Source of the DNA: Ectopseudomonas composti | Lineage (GTDB): Bacteria > Pseudomonadota > Gammaproteobacteria > Pseudomonadales > Pseudomonadaceae | Length of the DNA stretch: 5,287 nt | Direction: 5' to 3' | NCBI GenBank assembly: GCA_946886245.1 | Contig: CAMPIF010000341.1 | Location: 1-5,287 of the forward strand | In this document: positions 1 through 5,286 of the stretch, piece by piece | Layout of the letters: every line of letters begins with the position of its first letter | Position numbering within the stretch: the first letter of the stretch is position 1 | The notes under the pieces: model-generated | The model's input: the letters and a program-made list of their open reading frames with translations, nothing else | The model's database searches: none | What the model was told of the DNA's origin: nothing | Made by a program: the position numbers and the translations under genes

Positions 1-1892
1 ATCTTGCCGATCACGTGCATCTCGCACGGCTTGCAGTCGAACTTCAGGGTCAGCACCTCATCGCCGTGCACCAGCTGCATCGGCGCCACCTTGGTGCGTA
101 CGCCGGTCACGCCCTTGGCCTGCTTCGGGCACAGGTTGAAGGAGAAGCGCAGGCAGTGCTTGGTGATCATCACCGGCACTTCGCCGGTTTCCTCGTGCGC
201 CTCGTAGGCCGCGTCGATCAGCTGCACGCCATGGCGATGGTAGAAGTCGCGCGCCTTCTGGTTGTAGACGTTGTAGAGGAACGACAGGTGCGACTCCGGG
301 TACACCGGCGCCGGGGCGGTCTCGGCCTTGCGGCTGCCGCGTGGGTGAGCGGCGACGCGCGCTTCGGTCAGCGCTTCGATGGCCTCGCGGCGCAACGCCT
401 TGAGCTGCGAGTTGGGCACGAAGAACGCCTGGGGTGCATCCAGCGTCACGCCCTGGGCGTGGTAGATGGTGGTGCCGAGCTGGGTGAGCAGGTCGCGCAG
501 GCCGTCGAGCGCCTGTTCGGGTTTGTTGGCGACACCGAACGGGCCGGGCAGGGCGACGTCGACGCTGATGCCTTCTTCGCTGGTGGCGGTGAGCGTGAGG
601 GCATCTTCATGCAGCTCGGCCTTCCAGCTGACGCCGATACGGCGTTCGGCGCTGGTGCGTTGCAGCGCCTGCTGCCAGTTGTGGTCGAGGTTGCGGCTAA
701 GCGGATGGTTCGGACGCAAGCGGAACAGCCCTTCGGGCATTTCGTTGGGCTCGACGCGGTAGCGGTAGCGCTTCTCGCCGTCTTCCTCGAACTCTGCCTT
801 CAGTTCGGCGATATTGGCGCGGAACCCCACCACCTCGCGCTTGACCAGCACGTTGAGGCCGTCGCCGTTGGACAGCGGCTCGTGAGTGACGGCGATCAGG
901 TCGCGCTTGTTCACCTTCTCGACCACGCCGACAGACAGCCCGGTGAATGTGGGCGAGTCGAAGGCGCCGATGTCCACCTTGCGCTCGGTGACGAAGTAAT
1001 CGGTGCTGCCGCGATGGAAGGTCTTGTCCGGGTCGGGCACGAAGAAGTGCGCGGTACGGCCGCTGGAAGCGCGGGCCAGGTCCGGGCGGTCTTCGAGAAT
1101 GGCGTCGAGCTCGCGGCGGTAGTGGGCGGTGATGTTCTTCACGTAGGCCACGTCCTTGTAGCGGCCCTCGATCTTGAACGAGCGCACGCCGGCCTCGACC
1201 AGGGCGCGCAGGTTGGCGCTCTGGTTGTTGTCCTTCATCGACAGCAGGTGTTTCTCGTAGGCGATCACGCCGCCTTTTTCATCCTTGAGGGTGTAGGGCA
1301 GGCGGCAGGCCTGCGAGCAGTCGCCACGGTTGGCGCTGCGCCCGGTCTGCGCATGGGAGATGTTGCACTGGCCGGAAAAGGCCACGCACAGCGCGCCGTG
1401 GATGAAGAACTCGATGGCCGCGTCGGTGGCGTCACTGATGGCGCGGATTTCCTGCAGGTTCAGCTCGCGCGCCAGCACCAGCTGGGAGAAGCCGGCCTGG
1501 TCGAGGAATTTGGCCCGCTCCAGCGTGCGGATATCGGTCTGGGTGCTGGCATGCAGCTCGATGGGCGGAATATCCAGCTCCATCACCCCCATGTCCTGCA
1601 CGATCAGCGCATCCACACCCGCGTCGTAGAGCTGGTGGATCAGCGCGCGCGCCGGCTCCAGCTCATCGTCATGCAAGATGGTGTTGATCGTGGTGAACAC
1701 CCGCGCGTGGTAGCGCCGGGCGAATTCCACCAGCCTGGCGATATCGCTCACCTCGTTGCAGGCGTTGTGCCGCGCGCCGAAGCTCGGGCCGCCGATGTAG
1801 ATGGCGTCGGCGCCATGCAGAATGGCCTCGCGGGCGATCTCGACATCACGCGCAGGGCTGAGCAGTTCCAGGTGGTTCTTGGGCAGGGACAT
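1..1892 (-). CDS. rlhA: 23S rRNA 5-hydroxycytidine C2501 synthase RlhA (U32 family), C-terminus beyond window
   Basis: About 630 codons are visible from the ATG at 1892, running off the left edge. I recall the E. coli protein (YdcP) as about 650 residues, so roughly 20-35 residues are missing. RlhA hydroxylates C2501 of 23S rRNA in the peptidyl-transferase region; this family was long annotated as peptidase or collagenase. The protein follows E. coli RlhA nearly throughout: L-L-S-P-A-R-D near residue 10, the G-A-D-A-I-Y-I-G-G motif near 27-35, and the U32 signature E-F-F-I-H-G-A-L-C near 161-169. Cysteines at about 169, 176, 192 and 196 fit the iron-sulfur ligands proposed for U32 hydroxylases. 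The middle (about 380-500) is the DUF3656 insert that separates the long RlhA type from the short TrhP/YegQ type. A second cysteine group lies at about 580, 588, 620 and 623. The ribosome site is weak (AAAAGAAAA). The gene diverges from yecA. Confidence 0.95.
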   Translation of the reverse strand, partial: MSLPKNHLELLSPARDVEIAREAILHGADAIYIGGPSFGARHNACNEVSDIARLVEFARRYHARVFTTINTILHDDELEPARALIHQLYDAGVDALIVQDMGVMELDIPPIELHASTQTDIRTLERAKFLDQAGFSQLVLARELNLQEIRAISDATDAAIEFFIHGALCVAFSGQCNISHAQTGRSANRGDCSQACRLPYTLKDEKGGVIAYEKHLLSMKDNNQSANLRALVEAGVRSFKIEGRYKDVAYVKNITAHYRRELDAILEDRPDLARASSGRTAHFFVPDPDKTFHRGSTDYFVTERKVDIGAFDSPTFTGLSVGVVEKVNKRDLIAVTHEPLSNGDGLNVLVKREVVGFRANIAELKAEFEEDGEKRYRYRVEPNEMPEGLFRLRPNHPLSRNLDHNWQQALQRTSAERRIGVSWKAELHEDALTLTATSEEGISVDVALPGPFGVANKPEQALDGLRDLLTQLGTTIYHAQGVTLDAPQAFFVPNSQLKALRREAIEALTEARVAAHPRGSRKAETAPAPVYPESHLSFLYNVYNQKARDFYHRHGVQLIDAAYEAHEETGEVPVMITKHCLRFSFNLCPKQAKGVTGVRTKVAPMQLVHGDEVLTLKFDCKPCEMHVIGK

Positions 1893-1933
1893 GGTGTTTT
1901 CTTTTATCAGGCTGGCACACGGGCAAGGCGCGC

Positions 1934-1962
1934 ATTGTACCGGGCTGTTGGCCTGTGGGCAC
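1934..1962 (-). promoter_or_regulatory. Candidate sigma-70 promoter of rlhA
   Basis: On the minus strand a -10 box TACAAT (1934-1939, five of six matches to TATAAT) lies 17 bases downstream of a weak -35 GTGCCC (1957-1962, three of six). Transcription would start near 1927 and leave a leader of about 35 bases before the ATG at 1892. The -10 is good and its position is sensible; the -35 is poor. Sequence inspection only. Confidence 0.45.
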
Positions 1963-1980
1963 TCGTCAGATGCCGGACGG

Positions 1981-2009
1981 CTGGTAATACGCACCGATGG
2001 CGGTACAGT
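1981..2009 (+). promoter_or_regulatory. Weak candidate promoter of the yecA-type gene
   Basis: The plus strand has a -10 like TACAGT (2004-2009, four of six) with a poor -35 CTGGTA (1981-1986, three of six) at 17-base spacing. A start near 2016 would leave a leader of only about 20 bases before the ATG at 2039. This is the best candidate in the divergent gap but the match is marginal. Confidence 0.3.
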
Positions 2010-2026
2010 AGCGGCCTTTTTCAGGC

Positions 2027-2031
2027 GGAGG
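2027..2031 (+). promoter_or_regulatory. Shine-Dalgarno site that decides the yecA start
   Basis: GGAGG at 2027-2031 sits 7 bases before the ATG at 2039 but only 1 base before the in-frame GTG at 2033. The spacing favours the ATG, giving 214 residues rather than 216. Confidence 0.7.
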
Positions 2032-2038
2032 CGTGGCG

Positions 2039-2683
2039 ATGGACAACAGAGGGTTGGAGAAGCTCGATCAGTGGCTGCTCAAGTACGGCAACGATGACTC
2101 GATCCTGTCCGCCAGCGAGCTGGACGGTTACTTCGCCGCCATCGTCTCCGGGCCGCGTCAGGTCGCGCCTGCCGTCTGGTATTCGGCGATCTGGGCCGAC
2201 CAGCCGCCGCAATGGCCGAGTGACAAGGATGGCGAACGCTTCATGAAGCTGGCCGTCGAGCTGATGAGCGAGGCGGCCTACATGCTCAGCGAGGAGCCGG
2301 ATGACTACGAGGCCATCTTCCTCGCTGACGATAACGGCAAGGGCGAGAAGCTGATCGTTTCCGAGTGGTGCGCAGGCTACCTGCGCGGCGCTGTGGTTGC
2401 CGGCTGGCTGGAGGAGGCGCTACCCGACTCGGTGCAGGCAGCCCTGGCGCTGATCACCCTGCATGGCGATGAAAGTGGCAGCGAGACGCTCAAGGCCATG
2501 TCCGACGCCGAATACGAGGCCAGCACGGCGATGCTCGAACCGGCTGCCGTCGAGCTCTACGAGTACTGGCAGCAGAACTTGCAGCCGGTACTGCCGGTGC
2601 GACGTGATGACGCCAAGGTGGGGCGCAACGACCCCTGCACCTGTGGCAGCGGCAAGAAGTACAAGCAGTGCTGCATGCGCTGA
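2039..2683 (+). CDS. yecA: UPF0149/YecA family protein with C-terminal SEC-C metal-binding motif
   Basis: This is a 214-residue acidic, mostly helical protein. Residues of about 5-180 form the UPF0149 (YecA/YgfB) domain: it opens with a helix, then the S-E-L-D-G-Y motif near 26-31, and carries the W-C-A-G-Y-L-R-G motif near 109-116, typical of the family. The C-terminus (about 195-214) is a SEC-C motif, [13 protein letters not shown] followed by C-C, with cysteines at 200, 202, 211 and 212. The same motif ends SecA and binds a metal ion (zinc or iron). The SEC-C tail distinguishes the YecA type from tail-less YgfB, and the length agrees with E. coli YecA (about 220). Its exact role is unsettled; the tail suggests contact with the SecA or ribosome targeting machinery, which is inference. 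It diverges from rlhA and converges on the BRO-N gene, 45 bases away, with no clear terminator between them. Confidence 0.88.
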   Translation: MDNRGLEKLDQWLLKYGNDDSILSASELDGYFAAIVSGPRQVAPAVWYSAIWADQPPQWPSDKDGERFMKLAVELMSEAAYMLSEEPDDYEAIFLADDNGKGEKLIVSEWCAGYLRGAVVAGWLEEALPDSVQAALALITLHGDESGSETLKAMSDAEYEASTAMLEPAAVELYEYWQQNLQPVLPVRRDDAKVGRNDPCTCGSGKKYKQCCMR

Positions 2684-2728
2684 CCGGTTGCCGTCACCCG
2701 GCCCGGCGCGCGAGCCCCGATGTCGTGC

Positions 2729-3187
2729 TCAACTGCAGGGCGGGTCCTCGGTCATGGCCAGCAGTTCCGGCCGCGTGCCGAAAACCTGCATCACGTCATT
2801 GACCGACATCCACCAGTCGTCGTGCCACTTGATTACGCGCAGGCGCTTGTCTGCCGTGCTCAGCTGTCGATAGCTGGGCAAGCTGGCGCTGTTGAACAGG
2901 TGCGGCAGCAAGACCTGGCAGAGCCAGCTGCGCAGACGCTCAGCGCGTGAGCTGGTGGTGCTCAGGCTCAGGCGCAGCAGGTTCTCCAGGTCGATCATGG
3001 CGTGAGGCGCTTGCTCATTGCCGAAGAGGATGCCCTCCGGTCGGCAATGCAGCAGCAGGGCGGCTTCTTCGTCCGCCAGTTCCAGGGCCTGGCAAACGGC
3101 CTGTGCGGCGAACCAGTAGCGGCCGTCGGCGGCGCTGCGCACGGTGAGACGAATGTCTTCGAAGACGGGATTGATCGGACGGGTCAT
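2729..3187 (-). CDS. Small BRO-N domain (prophage antirepressor-like) protein
   Basis: This 152-residue protein starts at the ATG at 3187, with a strong ribosome site (AGGGAGG) a few bases upstream. The first 100 residues match the BRO-N pattern: an F near 9, an R-(x)n-G-R-Y-W-F-A-A-Q-A-V-C core at about 16-32, and a later M-I-D-L-E-N-L-L-R-L stretch (64-73) leading to R-S-W-L-C-Q-V-L-L-P at 86-95, which is the R-x-W-(x)n-V-L-P end of BRO-N domains. BRO-N domains bind DNA in baculovirus BRO and phage antirepressor proteins; chromosomal copies of unknown function are common in pseudomonads as I know them. Residues of about 118-138 (W-W-M-S-V-N-D-V) resemble the start of a second BRO-N core, which then stops. 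It diverges from the HTH gene, so the two may regulate each other or share operators (inference). The biological role is unknown. Confidence 0.75.
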   Translation of the reverse strand: MTRPINPVFEDIRLTVRSAADGRYWFAAQAVCQALELADEEAALLLHCRPEGILFGNEQAPHAMIDLENLLRLSLSTTSSRAERLRSWLCQVLLPHLFNSASLPSYRQLSTADKRLRVIKWHDDWWMSVNDVMQVFGTRPELLAMTEDPPCS

Positions 3188-3229
3188 GGCGCCCTCCCTC
3201 GTGCATCAAACAATGGCCTGTTGAGCGCG

Positions 3230-3258
3230 ATGAAACCATAAATTTCATTTAATATACA
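3230..3258 (+). promoter_or_regulatory. Candidate promoter of the HTH gene
   Basis: A -35 like ATGAAA (3230-3235, four of six) and a -10 like TATACA (3253-3258, four of six) are 17 bases apart in the AT-rich part of the divergent gap. A start would fall near 3265, inside a small inverted repeat. The same AT-rich block read on the minus strand contains TATATT (3251-3256, five of six), which could be the -10 of the BRO-N gene, but I see no good -35 for it. Overlapping divergent promoters are possible. Confidence 0.35.
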
Positions 3259-3268
3259 ACAGACTGTT
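3258..3268. promoter_or_regulatory. Perfect short inverted repeat AACAG-A-CTGTT, possible operator
   Basis: Five-base arms flank one central base, at the expected start point of the HTH gene promoter candidate. A looser relative, AACA-6 bases-TGTT, lies at 3209-3222 near the BRO-N gene. Another dyad, ATGAAA-7 bases-TTTCAT, is at 3230-3248. Their position between a regulator gene and its divergent neighbour fits autoregulation, but such short dyads also arise by chance. Confidence 0.3.
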
Positions 3269-3305
3269 CAATCAAGCATGGAAGCGGAATTTAACGTCCG
3301 CGTCC

Positions 3306-3719
3306 ATGACCGATAAAATCGAATTCGCCCAGCGCCTGCGTAGCGCCATGATTGCGGCTGGATATCCAGATCGCCCTGCCGTGCTCGAGCGCGAGTTCAA
3401 TTCGCGTTACTGGGGCCGTTCCGTGACCTTCCAGGCGGTTTCCCGCTGGTTGCGTGGCGAGGCCATACCGTCTCAGGACAAATTGCAGGTTCTGGCACAG
3501 TGGCTGCGTATCGAACCGCAGGTACTGCGCTTTGGCGAGCAGGCCGGCGCTGCCGTACGCGAGCAGCGTGGCCGTTGGGAAGATCCCAAGTTCTATCAGG
3601 AGCGTGAGGTCATCGAGGCCTTTCTGGACCTGCCGGCAGCACAGCGCAAGGTGGCCCGCGAAGTGGTGATGGCCCTGGCTGTTGCAGCCAAGGCCGAGAA
3701 GAAGCCCAGCGAGCACTGA
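3306..3719 (+). CDS. Small helix-turn-helix transcriptional regulator (XRE-like)
   Basis: This 137-residue protein begins at the ATG at 3306. Residues of about 5-70 form a helix-turn-helix domain of lambda-repressor/XRE type: an opening helix I-E-F-A-Q-R-L, then S-V-T-F-Q-A-V-S-R-W-L-R-G at 39-51, which reads as the turn and recognition helix, then the I-P-S-Q-D-K-L-Q-V-L-A helix. The loop before the recognition helix is longer than usual (F-N-S-R-Y-W-G-R at 31-38). The C-terminal half (about 90-137) is helical, charged and lysine-rich at the end, with no recognised ligand or protease domain. It is likely a cytoplasmic DNA-binding regulator; target genes are unknown. It diverges from the BRO-N gene over a 118-base AT-rich gap. 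There is no strong ribosome site; the best purine stretch is 17 or more bases upstream, within a small hairpin. The gene end converges on ecotin. Confidence 0.75.
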   Translation: MTDKIEFAQRLRSAMIAAGYPDRPAVLEREFNSRYWGRSVTFQAVSRWLRGEAIPSQDKLQVLAQWLRIEPQVLRFGEQAGAAVREQRGRWEDPKFYQEREVIEAFLDLPAAQRKVAREVVMALAVAAKAEKKPSEH

Positions 3720-3731
3720 GCGTGCATCCGC

Positions 3732-3750
3732 CTGGCCCGGAAGGGGCCAG
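3732..3750. terminator. GC-rich hairpin between convergent HTH and ecotin genes
   Basis: CTGGCCC (3732-3738) pairs perfectly with GGGCCAG (3744-3750) around a five-base loop. It lies 12 bases after the HTH stop codon and 6 bases after the ecotin stop codon, so it could serve both transcripts. No T-run follows on either strand, so it is not a canonical intrinsic terminator; it may instead pause polymerase or protect 3' ends. Confidence 0.5.
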
Positions 3751-3756
3751 CCGGCG

Positions 3757-4233
3757 TTACTGACGCGGCGCGGTGCTGGTTTCGGCCGCTGCAGACCACA
3801 GGCGGTAGCGCACTTCGACATCCTTTGGCGCGTAGATCACCAGCGGCAGCTTGCTGTTGTAGCGCACCAGTTGCGGCTCACCGCCAACGCGTACGAATGC
3901 CTGCTTGCGGCTGCCGTCCGGGCAGGCCATCAGGGTGCTCATGGCCGGGCCGACCTGGCCCAGCTCGTAGTAGCTGTAGCCCCAGCCTTCCACGGTTTTT
4001 TCCTGCCACTGGCCGCCCAGGCGTTGCGGGTTGCAATCCACTTCCAGGGTCTTGCCGGCGATGATCTCTACCTGGTGTTCGGCTTCGTTGGCTTGCGCCG
4101 GTAGTTCGATCACATGGCGGTTATAGCCGTCGGCAGCGGCGGGGTAGGGCTTGAGCGCCTCCGGGGTTGCCGCGCAGGCCACCAGCGGCAGCGCGCAAGC
4201 GAGGGAGAGCAGTGGCAGTTTGAGTCGGTTCAT
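3757..4233 (-). CDS. eco: Ecotin, secreted serine-protease inhibitor (Leu at predicted P1)
   Basis: This 158-residue precursor matches E. coli ecotin, a dimeric periplasmic inhibitor of trypsin-fold proteases. Recognisable blocks are K-P-Y-P near 28-31, T-L-E-V-D-C-N at 62-68, R-L-G-G at 71-74, E-G-W-G-Y near 82-86, S-T-L-M-A-C-P-D-G at 99-107, and R-Y-N-S-K-L-P at 124-130. The two cysteines of the family disulfide are C67 and C104. Aligned with E. coli (reactive bond Met84-Met85), P1 is Leu101 and P1' is Met102. Residues 1-22 are a signal peptide: N-R-L-K, a hydrophobic core, then L-V-A-C-A-A. This fits cleavage after A-C-A (signal peptidase I) but also reads as a lipobox, L-V-A-C, at 17-20. 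I chose the ATG at 4233 because it gives the signal peptide at the N-terminus and has AAGGA at good spacing; an upstream in-frame ATG at 4341 would bury it. It lies downstream of the LysR remnant on the same strand, 114 bases away. Confidence 0.96.
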   Translation of the reverse strand: MNRLKLPLLSLACALPLVACAATPEALKPYPAAADGYNRHVIELPAQANEAEHQVEIIAGKTLEVDCNPQRLGGQWQEKTVEGWGYSYYELGQVGPAMSTLMACPDGSRKQAFVRVGGEPQLVRYNSKLPLVIYAPKDVEVRYRLWSAAAETSTAPRQ

Positions 4234-4280
4234 GATGATTCCTTGCTGAAAGGCCTTTGGGGCCGTCCGTGATGAGTGAA

Positions 4281-4295
4281 CCGCCTGATCGGCGG
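4281..4295. repeat. Inverted repeat CCGCC-5 bases-GGCGG in the ecotin leader
   Basis: Five-base perfect arms surround the loop TGATC, inside the predicted 5' leader of the ecotin transcript, about 50 bases before its start codon. It would form a small GC hairpin in RNA. A perfect ten-base palindrome AAAGGCCTTT also lies at 4249-4258. Function unknown; neither resembles a riboswitch known to me. Confidence 0.4.
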
Positions 4296-4312
4296 CGCAG
4301 CACTGACCTTGG

Positions 4313-4341
4313 TGAATAGGCCAAGTTCCTGCGCTTTTCAA
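4313..4341 (-). promoter_or_regulatory. Candidate sigma-70 promoter of ecotin
   Basis: On the minus strand TTGAAA (4336-4341, five of six to TTGACA) is followed after 17 bases by TATTCA (4313-4318, three of six to TATAAT). The start would be near 4306, leaving a leader of about 70 bases. The -35 begins 7 bases beyond the LysR stop codon. An inverted repeat CTTGG-8 bases-CCAAG (4308-4325) brackets the -10 and could be a regulator site. The -35 is good, the -10 weak. Confidence 0.4.
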
Positions 4342-4347
4342 GAAGTT

Positions 4348-5160
4348 TCAGGGCGCCTCGGTTGAGGGTTTAAGCTCGGCGGGCAAGGCTTGCTGAAGGT
4401 AATCCATGAACAGGCGCACCTTGGGCGTCAGCTCGTAGCGGTCGCGTACGCACAGGTAATAGTCCAGCGGGGCGCTGGTCGCCCGGCTGTGCGTTGGCGT
4501 GGCCGAGGAGAACAGTTCGACCAGTTCACCGCGAGCCAGATAGGGGGCGGCGACAAAGGACGCCAGTCGGGTGATGCCGCCGCCTGCCACGGCGCACTGC
4601 GCCAGGACATCGATATCGTTGCTGCTCATGCCCACTCTGACCTGGGCATCGAAATGCACGCCCTCGCGGACGAAGCCCCAGCGCAGCAGGCGTCCGTCGG
4701 TGGCGAAGCGAAACAGCAGGCAGTCGTGGTCGCGCAACTGTTCGGGTTCGCTGGGGTGTCCGGCGCGTTGCAGATAGGCCGGTGCGGCGCAGAAGCGCGT
4801 CTGCGCGGTGGCGATGCGCCTGGCCACCAGGCCCTCCTGCAACTGCTGTGCGATGTGGATGCTGATGTCCACGCCTTCCTGGACGTGATCGACCGTGGCG
4901 TCGGTGGTCAGCAGTTCGCAGCGGATACGCGGATGTTGCGCCATGAAACCGGGGAGCAGCGGCGCCAGTACATGACGACCGAACGCTGCGCTGGCAGCAA
5001 TGCGTAACTGCCCGCGTGGCTCGTCCTGCAGGTCGGCGATGGCAGCGCGAGCGAGTTCCAGCTCCTGAAGCACAGCTTGCACGCGCTCGAAATACAACGA
5101 GCCCGCGTCGGTGAGTGCCAGCCTGCGGGTGGTGCGGGTGAGCAGGCGCACATTGTCCAT
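4348..5160 (-). CDS. LysR-family regulator lacking its HTH domain (CrgA-like effector domain), fused in frame to a SoxA fragment
   Basis: The frame ends at 4348 and stays open through the right window edge. From about 5151 downward it is a LysR regulator: R-T-T-R-R-L-A-L-T-D-A-G (the classic end of the LysR HTH/linker), a linker helix to about residue 46 (counting from the ATG at 5160), then G-Q-L-R-I-A-A near 50 and a periplasmic-binding-like effector domain to about 250. The subtype resembles CrgA-like proteins. The winged HTH itself, about 45-50 residues normally before this motif, is missing: upstream codons read as a flavoprotein instead. The ATG at 5160 is merely the first in-frame ATG, has no convincing ribosome site and belongs to the flavoprotein part. 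As it stands the product could not bind DNA as a LysR protein does. An intact copy would probably have continued beyond 5151 with an ordinary LysR head. Confidence 0.85.
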   Translation of the reverse strand: MDNVRLLTRTTRRLALTDAGSLYFERVQAVLQELELARAAIADLQDEPRGQLRIAASAAFGRHVLAPLLPGFMAQHPRIRCELLTTDATVDHVQEGVDISIHIAQQLQEGLVARRIATAQTRFCAAPAYLQRAGHPSEPEQLRDHDCLLFRFATDGRLLRWGFVREGVHFDAQVRVGMSSNDIDVLAQCAVAGGGITRLASFVAAPYLARGELVELFSSATPTHSRATSAPLDYYLCVRDRYELTPKVRLFMDYLQQALPAELKPSTEAP

Positions 5161-5286
5161 ACCCGACAGCCTGAGCGCGGTCGCCTGCGCCCAGTCCCAG
5201 CCGGGGACGCCGTCGATGGCCGCGCCGGCCTCGAAGCGCAGCGCGCCGCCGAATTCGGGCTGCTCGTCGGCAAGGATAACGCGAGC
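5128..5286 (-). pseudogene. soxA: Fragment of sarcosine oxidase alpha subunit (FAD-binding region), truncated at both ends
   Basis: Reading the minus strand from 5286 gives A-R-V-I-L-A-D-E-Q-P-E-F-G-G-A-L, then I-D-G and W-D-W-A-Q-A-T, then M-D-N-V-R-L-L-T-R-T-T, about 53 residues. This is how I know the SoxA stretch just after the FAD-binding glycine motif: second strand of the Rossmann fold ending in D-E-Q, then E-F-G-G, and N-V-R-L-L-x-R-T-T before the G-Y-Y block. The expected continuation is absent; LysR sequence follows with no frame break. The glycine motif itself lies beyond the window. SoxA is part of the four-subunit sarcosine oxidase that demethylates sarcosine. Assignment is from remembered family motifs; a related two-subunit dehydrogenase (opine or hydrogen-cyanide type) is a less likely alternative. 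Confidence 0.7.

Noticed and set aside
15..2246. A 743-residue plus-strand open frame opposite rlhA
   Set aside because: It is antisense to a clearly real, well-conserved gene, has low-complexity composition rich in A, V, G, H and R with no family resemblance, and runs through the divergent promoter region and into yecA. Long antisense open frames are expected in GC-rich DNA.
2033..2683. GTG start for the UPF0149 gene
   Set aside because: The GGAGG ribosome site ends one base before it, too close to work, and is ideally spaced for the ATG at 2039.
2684..2728. Possible terminator between the convergent yecA and BRO-N genes
   Set aside because: Only short self-complementary CCGG words are present, with no stable stem and no T-run.
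2729..3719. Type II toxin-antitoxin module
   Set aside because: The HTH and BRO-N genes are divergent rather than a compact co-directional operon, and the BRO-N protein matches no toxin fold I recognise (RelE, HigB, HipA, Fic).
3757..4341. Longer ecotin frame starting at 4341
   Set aside because: The extra 36 residues would precede the signal peptide and resemble no ecotin. The start lies upstream of the predicted transcript start, while the ATG at 4233 has a good ribosome site.
4390..5007. 205-residue plus-strand open frame opposite the LysR gene
   Set aside because: Antisense to a recognisable LysR effector domain, with no motif and no plausible ribosome site; treated as a GC-rich shadow.
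4908..5273. Minus-strand 121-residue open frame across the SoxA-LysR join
   Set aside because: It is in another frame from both recognisable proteins, and its R/S/P/A-rich composition is typical of an out-of-frame reading in GC-rich DNA.
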